Source: Larimichthys crocea (Eukaryota; Chordata; Actinopteri; Sciaenidae). Taken from it: 64,000 nt of DNA. Shown one piece after another: positions 1 to 13,238 of this stretch; within the stretch, counting starts at the first letter, position 1; every line of letters starts with the position of its first letter. The stretch lies in contig NC_040017.1 in assembly GCF_000972845.2 (NCBI RefSeq), positions 20,966,742-21,030,741 of the forward strand. The letters run 5' to 3'. The position numbers and the translations under genes were made by a program. The notes under the pieces are model-generated. The model was not told the origin of the DNA and searched no databases. It saw only the letters and a program-made list of their open reading frames with translations.

Positions 1-883
1 TTCAAGTAAAGATTAATTTGCAGTGAAATAGACATAAATATTAAAGAGATTATCCTGTTCAGTTTGAATGTATGATGCCAAATAGTGGATCTTAATGTGC
101 TAAAGATGTAGGCCAGCATCATTGGTGCCTTATGTGTAAAAAATGCAGTTGTAAGCAGAACATTGATTGTTCAAGTCCAATTGGATACAGAGGGAGTGAA
201 CAGTACTCTCAGCTCTGTCACCAAACAAACACTTGCTGACCTCTGAGCAGTTGATTGCGAATTTCGGAAGAATTGTTCGTCCTCCTTAAGCAGACCACTG
301 CAGTTGTACTAGGAAGGAAAGTGATTTCCTAAGAAGAGCAACAAAAAGAAAGTGTTTGCGTTTTGCGTACTTTTCATCTGTAAGTTTGCCAAGACCAGCT
401 CTGGTAACTTTATCCACAATCCACTGTTACTTCCCGAGGAAGACGAAGAAGGATGAGGGTGGAAAGAGAAAATTCAGAATTTATAGGCAAGTGGGTGGAT
501 GAACCTAAGAGAACAGACAGTAGATGGACACTTTTGCTCTACACGTGGCTGGTTTGCTTCTCTTTTGTGATCTTGTCAAAAGCACTAGTAATAAATTCAA
601 CATTAATGTGTACAGAGGTGGAAAATTTCCTTTTAAACAGTGAAGAAGTGTGATTTTTCATGCCTTTGGAAGGGTTCCTGTGGAGTTCTCATCCTAAATT
701 TGAGATAAGCTTATCAGCTTTCCACTTCATCCTAACTGTTATGTATTAACCCATGTCTTTTGTTGGTAGCCTGCCTCAGCATATGCAGGATGTTTGGGTA
801 TGCTTGTGCGTGCTTGAACCCAAAGTGTGATCTGCTCACCCCCATTGGCCTGCAGTCTTAGGTTAGTGTACATTTGAGACCTA

Positions 884-884
884 T

Positions 885-915
<31 letters not shown>

Positions 916-917
916 TC
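884..917. repeat. (CT)n microsatellite
   Basis: A pyrimidine CT-dinucleotide tract, interrupted by TTT, inside the putative 3' UTR at the left edge. Confidence 0.9.
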
Positions 918-1125
918 TCCCCCACTACTCTCAGTGTTTTATGGGCTGTGTGCTGCGGTGCACTGACCTCCCTCTCACCCCGGTGCCACCCAGCCGGTGC
1001 AGGATTCAGGCGCGCATGGCCCCTGCCAAAACCCCATAGCGCCACATCTGCAATCCATAAACGCCAGCCACTCTCGCTCTCCTACTCCCTCGCCCACACC
1101 GCCTCAGACTCTCACACTCCTCCAT

Positions 1126-1128
<3 letters not shown>

Positions 1129-1162
<34 letters not shown>
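1129..1162. repeat. (CT)n microsatellite
   Basis: About 16 uninterrupted CT units. The tract creates a spurious Ser/Leu-rich open frame across 948-1175. Confidence 0.95.
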
Positions 1163-1165
<3 letters not shown>

Positions 1166-1916
1166 AACCCACTAACTTTTTATTTTAATTTCCAAATTCT
1201 ATGCATCCCCCTTTTTGCATTCCTTTGACTGCTTCCTCCCACCACTTCTGGTTTTATTCATGCCGAACATCAACTGGCTCTTCCCTTATCTCTCACTCCC
1301 TCACTGCCCCCTTTTCTCTCCTTCCGTTTCTTTATCCACATCCAACGGAAAAATCTCTCACCCATTATATCTTCAGTGGGAGCCAACTAAGTGTGGTGGC
1401 AGTGAACTGGGAACCACAAGACATTCCTGATCCAAACAGCACTAAGTCACCAGCGTTCACGTCTTCTGACAGTGGCCTGTGCCAAACACACACTTCACTT
1501 ATGGGCTGGATTCAGCTTTACCACGTCGCAGTTGGTCCCCAAACAGCTAAATGTTTATCTGTTTCAAATTGATAGTGTCAGGGAAAAATGCAGTGTACGC
1601 ATCTAAACTCAGTACCATTTTTGTACATGTGTTACTTTAAGAGCATTCTCCATCAAGGGGGTATTGAATTCCCCCTCCCCTCGCCATGAACTGTTGGCCA
1701 GCAGAACACACAACACCCCTCCCCTCAGTCTTAACAAGATGTGTTCAACACATCACTGTTGCTGTGCCCTTGTCTTAGTACATGTAAAAAAATAAAATAA
1801 ATTGAGTGTTACCACAAAACTGTCCAGAGCTCCCACCTTGCCCCCCATGGGCAATAGAGACATTAGTCTTTCTCGATTGTATTATCTTTTTACTTCAACT
1901 TTTTCCACTGTAATCA

Positions 1917-1922
1917 AATAAA
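1917..1922 (+). terminator. Candidate poly(A) signal AATAAA
   Basis: A canonical hexamer on the plus strand followed by C/T- and GT-rich sequence, facing the tsr1 poly(A) site about 1.3 kb away. It is the best candidate for the end of the upstream gene's transcript. Confidence 0.45.
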
Positions 1923-2226
1923 AATGCACACAGTGAACTTTTGCTCCCCTTCGTTTCTTGGATCATGTTCTCCTCTCCATCCCAAAGTCTTCACCTTCTG
2001 GTTTCCCAGACATATTGGCATGCCTCTGTGGTGCAGTCCTAACACAGCCCTAGGATGAATCATGTTGCTGCAAAAGCATGCAAGAGCTTAGTTTTATGAT
2101 AAATATTGCAATTCATAAATCAGTGTTTTCCTAAGAGAGAGAGAGAGCATTGGGTCAGGGAAGGACGCAAAGCTGTAGAGCATTTCAGCTTGAGTTTGAG
2201 AGCGACAGAGAGGGTCATGATCTGAG

Positions 2227-2335
2227 TCAGTGTGTGTGTGTGTGTGTGTGTGTGTTGACTAGAGCTGGTTTAAGGTTAGGGCAAGACCACCATGGAGAGA
2301 GAGAGAGAGCAGGGTGTGTGTGTGTGTGTGTGTGT
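2227..2335. repeat. Two (GT)n microsatellites
   Basis: GT tracts at about 2228-2255 and 2315-2334 are separated by unique sequence and a short (GA)n at 2293-2310. The 1936-3230 gap between the two convergent genes holds these tracts, the CTCF-like site at 3121, and nothing else I can recognise. Confidence 0.9.
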
Positions 2336-3120
2336 GGAGGGGTGTATACTGCTGGTAGTAAGCAAAGTGCTATAAATACTTCTACTCTTCAATGTTCATA
2401 CAATTTTAGGCACACCACTTGTAAGTGATATCAGTGAGTACGGTACGGACAGTGTAACAAGTATGCGTTTGGAGAATAATTGTTTTTAAAGCTGTTACTT
2501 GCTCTCTTGCCCTCACACTGATATAATGTTGGCGCAATGTAGCCGAGCTTAAAATAACTTAAAGGGGTTAAGAAGTCTTGTATTTGGAGTTTGGTGTTGT
2601 TTCATATGGTATTAAATTCATTCCATAACTGGTGATTAATTCAGTCTTGGTAGCCCCCTTTTTTTTTTTCTAAAGTCCACTGAGGCGTGTTTGTGATAAT
2701 TAATATAAATAAATGAACCTGACAGCTGCTATTTGTCAAAATCTTAAAGGCCACAAGTCATTCATTGTGAAGTACAACTTGGGAGTTCTTTTTATTTCCA
2801 TGATTAAAGTTCCTCAAATATCTCAAACATTATCTATATAATGATTTTGTCCCAGTTAGGACATTTTAATGTGGCTTTAAGCCACATTGCGTGACTTCAA
2901 AGAGTTGCCAGCGTAATGGACGCGACGCATGATGACTAATGTAAAAACTATTGGCCTGCCAGTTTCAGTGGTAACAGCCGACGATATCTTTTTAATCAAA
3001 GTGTTTCAACAAATATACAGTTATTTGCCTGTTGGTCGTCACTCAAAACATTTTTGACCCATTTTTAATCAAAGTTGTGGGACAAAGTAGGAAGGAAACT
3101 TTATCAACGCTTATTCATCG

Positions 3121-3136
3121 CTGCCATCTAGTGGCC
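3121..3136 (-). promoter_or_regulatory. CTCF-like core motif
   Basis: Read on the minus strand, the sequence matches the vertebrate CTCF core (CCANNAGRKGGCAG), with CCACTAGATGGCAG intact. It lies between the two facing poly(A) sites, about 100 bp beyond the tsr1 poly(A) signal. Motif match only; occupancy is inferred. Confidence 0.45.
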
Positions 3137-3237
3137 ACAATAGACTCTGCAGTAAGTTGGAGGCATCATGTAAATGTAAAACAAGATGATTTAGGATGAA
3201 CAATAATTAAAAAGAAAAGAGTTTGGATCAAAATAGT

Positions 3238-3243
3238 TTTAAT
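3238..3243 (-). terminator. tsr1: tsr1 poly(A) signal (ATTAAA)
   Basis: On the minus strand an ATTAAA hexamer lies about 100 nt beyond the tsr1 stop codon, followed by further A/T-rich sequence. It is the nearest plausible signal and would give a very short 3' UTR. Confidence 0.5.
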
Positions 3244-3344
3244 TAATACACATTACAGTCTTTGAAATTGTCGTGTGATCACACTGATGTACGTTTGATG
3301 ATACATGTCCTCTGTCTTTCTTGCATTCTCATGTTCTTCCTCCA

Positions 3345-6300
3345 CTATTCCATGTCCAGGTCGTCCATATCCACTGTGACCTCTCTCTTGACCCAGGGTA
3401 AAGACAAGGGCACATAGGGGTCGTATGTCCAGCGGGGATACACTCTCTTGTACAAATTCATCAAGACTGTGTCTTGAGAGCGCAGCTGATTATCAAATAC
3501 GCACTTCATGTGACCGTGTGTTCCTGAAAAAAGAAAAAAAACGTGGCAGTCAGGATTCACCGCAGACATTGCTTGAGGAATCTGAGGACAATGTTAAATG
3601 TTAAAAGTTCTCACCTAGCGCCTCCTTGATGTGACCTCTCCGACCCCACTTTGTTCGCAGCTCCACTGGCTTGAACCACATTATATCATCTGACACAGAA
3701 AGAAACAAAAGGAACAGTGAACCATGAAGCCACAGAGAAGCCAAACTTTATGTAATATTCTGGGGTTTACACAAAACGTGCGAGATCACCCACTCACCTC
3801 TGTTAAAGAACATGTAACGAACAACCGCAGAGCGCCGGTTGATTTTGAACGGGTGGCCGCTCACTACAATCCTCTTCAGGACAACACGCCGAGGGTCACA
3901 GCTAAGCAGACTGCCTGTAGCCACAAGGTCCTGGATGCCTAGAAAGACACAGTAACAAGAACACAATCTCACATACCAGTACAGAACTAGCTTAAGTGGA
4001 TAATTAAATAAAGCAATCAAACGAACAACAGAAAGGATGGTCAAAAGTTTAAAATCAAGGCAGCCAGACCACTAATGAAATCTACTCATTTTCAAGTACA
4101 AAGAAGACTTTTCATCTCACCATCACTCCTTTGTTTGAAGAGCAGGACTCCCGCAGGGGGGAAGGTGATGGGGGCGTATACCGACACCACAGTGGGGGCA
4201 TCTGGCCTGAGGAACCGCTCCATCTTATGTTTGTCAGCTGGAGAAGAATAGAGCAGTTCAAGCTCAATAATTCATTTATGACTGTGTATCCAGGAGCCAA
4301 ATCTGCTTCAGAGCACTTGCTCCTGCAATCATTGTGTACAATATATTTTTGTAACAGTAAATCCACAACGCTATCGAACGACCAAGGAAGACACTGAACC
4401 CTCAGCCTTTTAAGTGACTGTACTTAATTAATGTTAATGTTTTTTTCACAACAGGTGCTTGATTACATTGTGAATACTGAATGGTTGCACAGTGGCTACC
4501 GTTGGTTCTTGCTAAGGTCTATAGATCAGTTTTGTCAGACTGATCAATGGTGCAAATTCTCGTGTCAAAGTTCACCAAACTTGAACTTTATGCAAAGGCA
4601 CTGTGCACTTTGTCAGCAAATCCACATATTCAACTGATTTTGTTGACTTGTGAATGGTGTGAGTGAGCTTTAATATGTAGTAGTCAGTCCCAGCTCTCAG
4701 TTACTGTAATTCATGTATTGGGGGATATTTTAACAATAATTGTGTCTTTAATACGAGATTATGGTTGACTTAAGGGTGTTCATAGCAGGGAGTTTGCTCG
4801 ATTAACTACCTGAGGTGTGCTGAGAGAAGATAGGAGAGGCCCGGAACCTCCGAAATCCACAGTGAAACACCAGCTCCTCTTTAGATTTGATCGGCTCCGT
4901 GTTGCTCGGGTGTCTCCTCACCAAGACGTGCATCACTGACATCTGTGCACGGAGTGAAAAATGAGGCCAGAGAAAAGTCAATACCAATAATACTGCCAGT
5001 GTGACGGTTATAAATTCAGACACAAATGCTGTCGGATGTCATACCTTCTGTTCGTGGGGCAAAAGAGACACTAAAATCAGAGGCCTGCCCGACTGCACAC
5101 TCTCCATCACAGAAAAAGGCACATCTTGAATGTGGAGCGTGACATACCAGCCAACCTGAAACAGAATCAGAGTCAGAGAAGGCACGAATCTAACAAAAAG
5201 GTGGACTTTATTATTCTAATTTATTTGATTTTACCATGGCTCCCTCTTCCTCAGCTGCAGCCTCAGCCAGTATGCGGTGGCGAGTGCGTTCAAAGCTCTG
5301 GAACTGGAAGATGCGCGAGTAGTTGAGAGGCAAGTTCTCCATGGGGTCCCATGGTGAGGAGCGGAAACTTTTTAGACCTCTGTAGCGCTGGAACCTAAAC
5401 ACAGAGGACAGGCACCAGGATCAAAACTGCTGTCCTTTCAACCTGATTTCACAATAATGATGCATATTTATTCCTCGTCCAGCTGACCTGATTCTGGCTG
5501 CCACGTCAAGCGGCGTGTCCACCTCGTCAGGAAACATCTCGTTGGCTCGAGCCTCGCGGTAGCGTTTTAGGCCTTCTTCTTCTGCAGCTTCGTCTATGTG
5601 CTCATCATAGCGCTGGTCTGCTCCCGTTCGCTCTGTGGAGCACACCTCTTCCTCTTCCTCCTCTTCTTCATCCTCTGAGGCACAGGCTGAACCTGATTCC
5701 TGAGGAGACACAATACAGTGCATGTTACACTAATGATGATATTAGAGGCCTAAACAGAGAATATCACCGACCTATGCCCTTGTAAAAATTGATAAGTGAA
5801 GATTTTAGATAAGAATGAGATGAACAGGGGTCTCTGTTACTTTCTTGTTGCTCTGTATAGGTAATGCTGTTGATGCCCTCCTCTGTACAAAGCAATTTTA
5901 TACATCCGCACACAACTTCTTTTCTAATTCAGGAGGCACATTTTTGCCTCCCCATTTTCTAGATTGCAGCCACAATACAAACAATGACCAGACGTACATG
6001 TCGGGAACACGAGAGCGGTCAAAGAGATTCTAAGTATAGACGTTGTAGTTGTATAATAGCCAAACATAAACAAGACCAGCCCAGCCATAATAAGAACAGA
6101 CTGTGCATGGCAGAGTATGTGCCTTTAATGTGTGAAAGGAGTTGGCGGGGTTCAAAACTACGAGAATCCTTCATTTGCATTACATTTCAATTTTGTGCCA
6201 CAACCACACGTGGAAGTGTTTCCAGACATTCGCTCTTATTTCTAAGAATTCAACTTCCACGGGCAATATATTTGTATGGGGAAATGAGTCATCAAAGACG

Positions 6301-9300
6301 ACATGCTGTACAGTGCTCCCTCAACTGGCAAATTACAGGCAGCCAGACAGATGAAGGAAAAAACACTCAGCATGGGGCTGATTCACAACCTTTCCAACAT
6401 CCTCGCTGCAATAATAATAATCATTATCATTTGAAGTACCCTTTTCCCTATTGTTACCCTCCTCTAAAATACGTATTCCTGTGTGCTAACCTTGACATCA
6501 AACACATGCTAATAACAATTACAGATCGTAATGAACCCGCTGCATGAAGAGAGTTTCCCCTGATTTCGTTTCATGCAGAGCTGGAAATAAATAAATGGTC
6601 AACCACTCCCTCCGTCCAGACAGGAAGTTCTGTTCACAGGACAGGAAGACAGGAGGCTTCTCTCGGGACTCCTGCTCCAAACACTATTGTTGTGGTGAGC
6701 AGCCTGGCACTACAGGCCAGAGACAGACACTGAGAAAACAAACAGTGCCTCACGGTTACGAGGTGCACTGACCGCGGGTCACGTATGCACCGCTCCCGCC
6801 CCGGAAACCACAGACACTCGGACGGCAGAGCTTCTCCACAGGTTACTGTCTTCATCGTCCCCTGATAAGATTACACTGTCTGACTGCAGCTATGACTGTT
6901 GCCGTGACAACAAGCCTAAAAAAGGTGTGCTCAGGCCGAATTCTGACACCATTAATTGATAAATCAATTAAGAGATGTAGATCAATTAACAACAATCTAA
7001 AAATTAGCTTCTACAAAGTTAAGGTTAAAATTAAACATCTAATTTATAACATCCCTAAATTTTATTTATTATTTATTTATTATAATAATAAGTTCTGTCC
7101 TTACATTCATGGATCAATTTTGAATTTAATTGATGCCCTTGACTGGAGACAAAGTCAATTTTCATCCCAGTATTTGATCACTAGTATTTTTGTAGTTCAA
7201 ATTGTGTTTTCCTCTCTCTCTGTCTCATACACATATTTCAAAACTTTTATCCTTTCTCATTTTTTTCACCTCGGTCCAAGCAACAACCTTCTTGTTGCTC
7301 TCCGACGGTAGCACTTGGTTTCGTTGCAACAACTGTGTGCATCAGGACGTCACGGTCTGATTCGCACAGTCTCCGACAGTCGATGTCGAGTTGTGTCTGA
7401 TACTTGAACTCTGTGAAGTGTTTATGTGGGCTCTATTCTGAGGTGCCGTTAATTGCCAATTTCCGAGGCTGGTAATTGTAATGAACTCTTGGCCGCTCTC
7501 TCCAGTTTCATCATCGTGTTTGATGGTTTTTGCGACTGCACTTAGGAAAATTTCCAGCACTTTGAATGTCTTAAAGTAAAGACTGATTGTCCTTTCTCTT
7601 TAGTTAGTTGAGTGGTTTTTGCCACTGTGGTTCTACTTTAAAAAGGACTATTCACTGTTTACTAAAACTACCTCTAAACAATGCAACTGAGAGAGACGTC
7701 ACATAATTGAGAGAAGTCACATAATTCCATATGTTTTATTTCTTAGTTTTGATGTCTTCAGTGTTAATCTAATGTGAATGTATTGTGTCGTGTACCTGTG
7801 CGTGCTGTCTGTAATACAGTCTTAATATACTGTCAGTGTGTACCTGAGAGTTAATCTCCTCGTCCTCTCCGTCCATCGCCTCGTCCAACATGTCGTCGTC
7901 GTCGTCGTCACTACTTTCTTCATCCAGATCTCCATCCTCCTCCTCCTCATCTTCATCAACGATCCAGCTGGCCTGGTAATCTGATGTTCCTTTGGGGACT
8001 TTCATCACACGTTTGTTCTTCCTGTTCTCTAAACAGCAGGAAAAAGAACATCATAGAAACATTTCATTTCCTGTCATCTTGTGGTTTAACTGCACTTATA
8101 GACAATTCAAATAAACCATGTTTATTCAGGAAAAGCATTGTATGCTGCCAGACAGTTTTAAACTGTGCTTTGCTTTGAGCCAACCGAAGAGGACATGACC
8201 GCTTTGTTTCTTCCTAAATACGAGATATATACCAAGGTGATTGTCTCTGACGGTGACTTGGGATGTTTAATCCCAGTCCAACAGGATTGTTCAGGTGAAA
8301 GGTCTCCACATTGAGCAACATCTCATCCTCATCTTACCAATTGTATCCTCTCAAAATTGCTATTATGTATAAAAATGCACCTTCAGCTTCCAGCAGCTCT
8401 GACTCTGTCGGCCACGTCTGCTCCCCCTCCATGGGGTCAACCTCTGCCTCTGTCTGCAGGCTCTCCCTGCAGGATGGATCTGCTTTCATGAGCACCCGCA
8501 CTGCAGCCTCATCTTCACCTCCGTCCTGTGGGAAAACGCATGATTACATTCTTGTTCCATCTTCCACACAGACAGACACTCTTTTCATTCGTTAAAACTA
8601 AAATATGAACATCAAATAATGAGACATCCTCAAGTTCCTCGTTTAGCTTATTATAATCGATATTATGAGTGCTTTAATGGTTGCACATTTCTTTAAGACT
8701 TGTATGATGACAAAAATAGAGGCTGTCGTGACATTCACTGTGATGATCTCTTCAATTTTCTTTTTAAGAGGCAACCTTTTATTTCTAGGAAGCATGAGCC
8801 TTTTGCATTTTAAGAAATATGATCAATAAAGTCTAATCAATAACTTTGACTTACCAACATGTCAATATCTCCTGCCTTGCCAGACTTTGCCGGTCTAGCT
8901 GTTGCTGAGTTGAGGGGCAGAGGGTCTGATGGAGCGTCAATCTGACTGAGCTGAAAGTCTCCATGTCCACTGATGTGCACGAGCCTGTCAACCCGTAGGG
9001 GACGACCACGGACATACCCAGACACACAGAGCGTGCCCAAGCCAGTTGGCCCACCACCTGTCCCCTCAGCAGGGCTGTTGGGTGTGAAAGTGACATGCTG
9101 AGCCACAAGATGGGGACGTCTAGAGCGGAAGCCGAGTTTTCTCTGTCTCTGGGAGCCCAGGTGTCTGAGAAGGAGCGTGGCATCCTGTTCCGAATCCAGG
9201 GGGAAGAGACGGGCATCAGGAAAACGGATCTCAGTGATTTTTAACAGAGCTCTCTTTGACTCGACTCTTTTCTTCACAGGGAGATCGGTCACTCCCTGAC

Positions 9301-11493
9301 ACACCAGTGCTACATGGGGTGAATTTAGGGAGACAGAGACAAGTGGTTAGAAAATATACAACAAAAAATAAATCACTAAAAATCAGAAATTAAATAGAAA
9401 ATCTACTGCAACACAAGTATATCCCATTATCAATGCAGGAGTATAAAAGCTCCAGCAGTGTGTTCAGTTTTTTTACCCACCATGGCTGGGGAGGCCCTGG
9501 GCAAAGAGGCAGGAGAGACAGTAGTCCCCATAGCTGTCCCAACCTTCAGCAGAGTCCAGCACGAACACAAGGCTATCTGCAATCTTTGCCACATCCAGCA
9601 GGGAGTGTATGTCAGCTGTCCAGAGAAAGCGAGAGAAACCGAAGAACGGGACAACACAATGCTTACAACAAGAACAAAACAATACAACTGTAACATAGTT
9701 CAATCTATGACAAGATTTTAAATTACCCAGTTTAATATTTAGTGGTAATAAAATCATTTGTACTGAGCGTAAAACAGTGAGGTGTTTCATGGGATTGCTT
9801 TTTATCTTAAGATTCTGAGAGTTTGGGGATATTCCATCTTATGTCACCAGTGTGTAATATAAATTCCTGCATCACCGGAGTATATATCTTTAAACTAATA
9901 TAATAGAAGTAACTTGAAAGACTAATGTCATCTTTTTGTTGGCTAAATTAAGTATCACTTTGCTTTGCTCTTGAAAAACTAATTCAGAGAGAAACATACA
10001 ACTGAGAGGATTTGGGGCTCTTTTTGTCTTTTTGTCTTGATGTTCTTGTGTAATTCCACAGTGTTTTTAAGGGGTGAGGGGAGGTTTATTCACATTACTG
10101 CTGCCATGCAAGAATGAACTGAATTTAAATTAGTTTTCCAAGCAACAACTGTTCCCTATCACTCAATTCTTACCCGTGTTCTGGGTTAGAAAGGTGAATC
10201 TTTGTTTAAAACGAGGCAGAATCAGCCCAAAACTGTCACTGATGGCGCTGATGCCCCGCTCCTGATGTACGACACCCCCAGCACCCTCCCCACGTAGCAG
10301 CTTGGTAACGGCGCCAGCATCGACTCCGGCATGGAGTGACACCACAGCGACCAAATGAGGGGGACCGTCCCTGCTGCCTAGACGACGTTTTTCTGTCAGA
10401 ACCTTAAAAAAGACGAGAAAAACATTGAAACTCTACAGCACCAACCAGAAATTCAAAGACGACTATTCTTCATGTGAAATAAAAATGTACCATGTCTTTC
10501 TTATTCCTGCGGAGCTGGTTTGCTTTGTGCCTTCTGTCCATCTTCTTGTGCTCCTTCCTCTGTTTTTTGGTAAGGGCCGTCACTGATACTCTACCTGAGA
10601 AAGACAACGATATATTAGTATGTTGTGTAAGACCCTAAGTGGAGCAATAAAAATATGAGGGTGCCATTCAACACTTGAGGTTACAATTGTGTTGTAAGAC
10701 AGCCTTGCAACTAGGCCTGTTGCAATAATTAGGTAATCAAGTTCTGCAAAAATTATCAAGGTATTGTCCAATATTGTACAACATTGCCCATGCTTTTTTT
10801 GTATACGTGAGAACCTCACCAACAAAAAAGCATAACTGCAGCCAGAAAAACTGGAAGTGAAAAGTCTGACTAAGTAACAGTGGCAATTTTTTTTTTCACA
10901 CTCCAATTATTATTACGTCTAAATATTCTCAAGAATTAAAAGTTCACTGTTCCCTGTAAAGGCGTACTTGCATTATTATGCTATTGTCTCGTCATCTGTG
11001 GCATAAAATGGTCTTACAATGGCGATGACAACGTTTCTCACAATCATTTCTGGGGCAACAAAAGTAGTTATTGTGACAGGTCTACTTACAAACAAATGAC
11101 AACCATACAACTTAAAAAAATATATATATTCTGTCGGCCTGCACCACCCTGCTGCAACATGTTAATGCATGCAGGTAAACACAGGTGTTATTCTTGTGTC
11201 AGTTACTGAAAACCCATTATAATCAGTTCTTATAATTCAATATTTGAGGTCTGCGAGGTGATACACAAAGCTGTCAATAAATCTGCAGTAGGTATGTGAA
11301 CAAAGTATTTACATGGCTTTTGGTATTCAGGTATTACAGTTATGATTGATGTCAACAAAATCTTGGCTGCTGTAAAAACACAAGTTGGGTGGACAGTATA
11401 TCAAAAAACACCTGCAGAGTTCAGATGAATCCAATACAGCAGCCCTGCAACAAAGACGGTCTTTACACTGGGAAGTTTCTAATATTTCATTTT

Positions 11494-11532
<39 letters not shown>

Positions 11533-12356
11533 GCTGCTGTTGTTGTTGTGTATGGATTCAAATAATACTCTGTGGCCATAGTTTGTTTTGCCATTTCTAT
11601 AACAGATTGCATTAAGAATGTGAGTCTCTGTATGATTCTCTTTACTGACCTCTATACAGCTTTAGAGGAACTTAAATATTGGACACATCTTGATATTTTG
11701 TTTGATTTATTTCTGTTGCATTTTTCAGACAGACTCTGATGGGATCATCTGTACATAAGATCTGTTGTTTGTCCAACTGAAACCACCTCACCTGTCAACA
11801 TTTATGAAATAAGTCATTTGAACTATAGCTTCAGTGGCTTCTATACTGAATATGATGTTTTAATGAAAGTGTCACATGAAATTAAAGGGCAGTACTAGTT
11901 GCAGTGCTGATGTACTGGATTGTGTTGTGTTTATAGTTTACAGCATGTTTCATTTGATTGTATGATGATAAAATTATAAAAAATGATGTCTGAATATCTC
12001 CAATAAACATTTTATCTTTAAATCCTGATTGGTTACTCCATGCGACGACCAAACAGGTTAACAGACACACACAGCATATTAAAAGTAAATGTGTAAAAAG
12101 ACTTGAACACTGTGTTTGAATACAGATAGTACTCTTAAAACTAAACACGTGTGTTTTTGCAGAGCCGTGGCCACAGCCACGAGCTTAACAACACCACATC
12201 AGCTGCTCAGTGACGCGGCACACCTGGACACGGCTTACCTTTGTTTTCTCTCTCGATTTCCCCTTTCGTCCGGTGCTTGCCATGTTTGTGCCCTTTGTTT
12301 TTCTGCTTGTATATGCCGGCTCTGTGGCCCTGTTGTTTTTCCCCATTAGCAGCCAT
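3345..12356 (-). CDS. tsr1: TSR1 pre-rRNA processing / 40S ribosome maturation factor
   Basis: The product is a Bms1-related, catalytically inactive GTPase-like protein that sits on pre-40S particles and blocks premature subunit joining (family knowledge). Coding exons, in transcript order: 12239-12356, 10491-10594, 10174-10402, 9481-9615, 8855-9309, 8381-8525, 7844-8028, 5488-5699, 5235-5394, 5045-5155, 4810-4942, 4121-4237, 3798-3938, 3615-3689, 3345-3523. All have GT-AG borders, total 2499 nt and give 832 aa (human about 804). A basic N-terminus (~1-80) leads into the G-like domain ([19 protein letters not shown], end of exon 4) and the AARP2CN region ([20 protein letters not shown], exon 5). 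An Asp/Glu-rich linker (exons 7-8) precedes the conserved C-terminal domain ([33 protein letters not shown]). The start is the first ATG, with an 'AANG' N-terminus. The 2.1-kb intron 7 (5700-7843) is the longest and looks unstructured. Confidence 0.97.
10712..11084. mobile_element. Non-autonomous DNA transposon (MITE-like) with terminal inverted repeats
   Basis: The left end TAGGCCTGTTGCAATAA and the right end TTATTGTGACAGGTCTA are imperfect inverted copies flanking about 373 bp without coding capacity. The internal halves also pair loosely. It lies in tsr1 intron 1. The target-site duplication is not clear, so the superfamily is left open. Confidence 0.6.
11497..11531. repeat. (ATT)n microsatellite
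   Basis: About 11 uninterrupted ATT triplets in tsr1 intron 1, followed by a short TGC/TGT triplet run. Confidence 0.9.
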
Positions 12357-12480
12357 TTTCACCATGTGGGAAAGGCAGGCGAGTTACTTCCGCGCGTCAT
12401 GACAGAGGCGTGTCGTCACACTTTCCGGAGAGGTTTTATCCTTCAAAATAAAAGTCTAGGAGTGTGGGGTGGATTTTTTT
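12357..12480 (-). promoter_or_regulatory. tsr1: tsr1 5' UTR / core promoter
   Basis: This is a short, relatively CpG-rich segment directly upstream of the tsr1 start codon. ETS-type CGGAAGT (minus strand, 12386-12392) and a CCGGAAAG motif near 12423-12430 are visible, as is usual in TATA-less promoters of ribosome-biogenesis genes. The transcription start is not defined. Confidence 0.45.
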
Positions 12481-12597
12481 TCCACATCCATTTGCATTAC
12501 ATGCAATTGCATACAGTTTAAGCCAAAGAACCCTGATGAATGTCATTTTTTAGAGAGGAAAGCCAAGTAAAATAACATATTTTACTACTCTTGCAAT

Positions 12598-12990
12598 AAT
12601 ATTATTATTTGTATCATGGTCACTTTCTTTGCAATATTTCTTACACTATGGTCACTTTACATTACAATACTCTTTTTATATATCATGCCACTTTTATCCT
12701 CAGTACTTGTCTGTTTTTGAAGGATGATTGTTTTCATGTTTATTGTGTAGGTTATAGATATTTCTGTCTGTTTATTGTGTTGTTTTTTTTTGCCTTTTCT
12801 ACTTTTTTCTAATTCTGTAGTGTATGCTACACTTTCCTCTGCTGCTGTAACAAGTAAATTTCCCCATGGTGGGATGAATAAAGTATATATCTAATGTAAT
12901 GTAATGTAATGTAATCTAATCTAATCTAATATTTTCATATGAGAATCATGTATAATCTAATCTAATCTAATATTTTCATATGAGAATCAT
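12598..12990 (+). repeat. Interspersed repeat 3' end with TAATS pentanucleotide tail
   Basis: The 12598-12783 part recurs at 50017-50198 with high identity. It continues into a typical fish LINE/SINE-like tail ('AATTTCCCC..GGGATNAATAAAGT'-type, about 12858-12893), then TAATG/TAATC pentamers. A 45-bp segment (TAATC pentamers plus ATTTTCATATGAGAATCATG) is then duplicated in tandem up to about 12992. This is a retrotransposon insertion, not a gene. Confidence 0.7.
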
Positions 12991-13238
12991 GTATTTTGAA
13001 TTTGTTTTGGTGTCATTGGTGCATGACAAACGTCCTCTAAAATATAAGAAAGATGAAGAAAATTAAGTATTAAATGTATAAACAATATAAATATATATAC
13101 ACAATATGTTTTCAAATAAAAAAAGAGCATGGCAGCTGTGCAGGGATTGTAAGCCCCATTAGATTGAGATATCTTACAGAAAGCATCCTGCTACAGCACC
13201 AAATGAAAACAAGTTATTCTTCTACATGCATGCATATA

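Larger units (their letters stand above)
1..1935 (+). other. Probable 3' UTR of a plus-strand gene cut by the window edge
   Basis: No coding exon with convincing splice sites was found here; the short open frames are low-complexity (CT-rich) or start inside repeats. The stretch ends in a canonical AATAAA at 1917-1922 followed by a T/GT-rich tract, and a second A-rich AATAAA-like cluster lies near 1787-1802. This looks like the tail of a long 3' UTR whose coding part is left of the window. It would be convergent with tsr1. The parent gene cannot be named. Intergenic sequence with a chance AATAAA is the alternative. Confidence 0.4.

Noticed and set aside
948..1572. Overlapping Ser/Leu-rich frames at the left edge
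   Set aside because: Produced by (CT)n tracts; no splice sites or homology.
5984..6547. 187-codon plus-strand frame inside tsr1 intron 7
   Set aside because: Antisense to the gene, with random-looking composition and a poly-Asn stretch from an AAT run; no similarity I recognise.
3345..12356. Intronic C/D-box snoRNAs in tsr1, as hosted by human TSR1
   Set aside because: I scanned the host-strand introns for an RTGATGA and CTGA pair with suitable spacing and found isolated C-box-like matches (for example near 7505) but no convincing partner D box.
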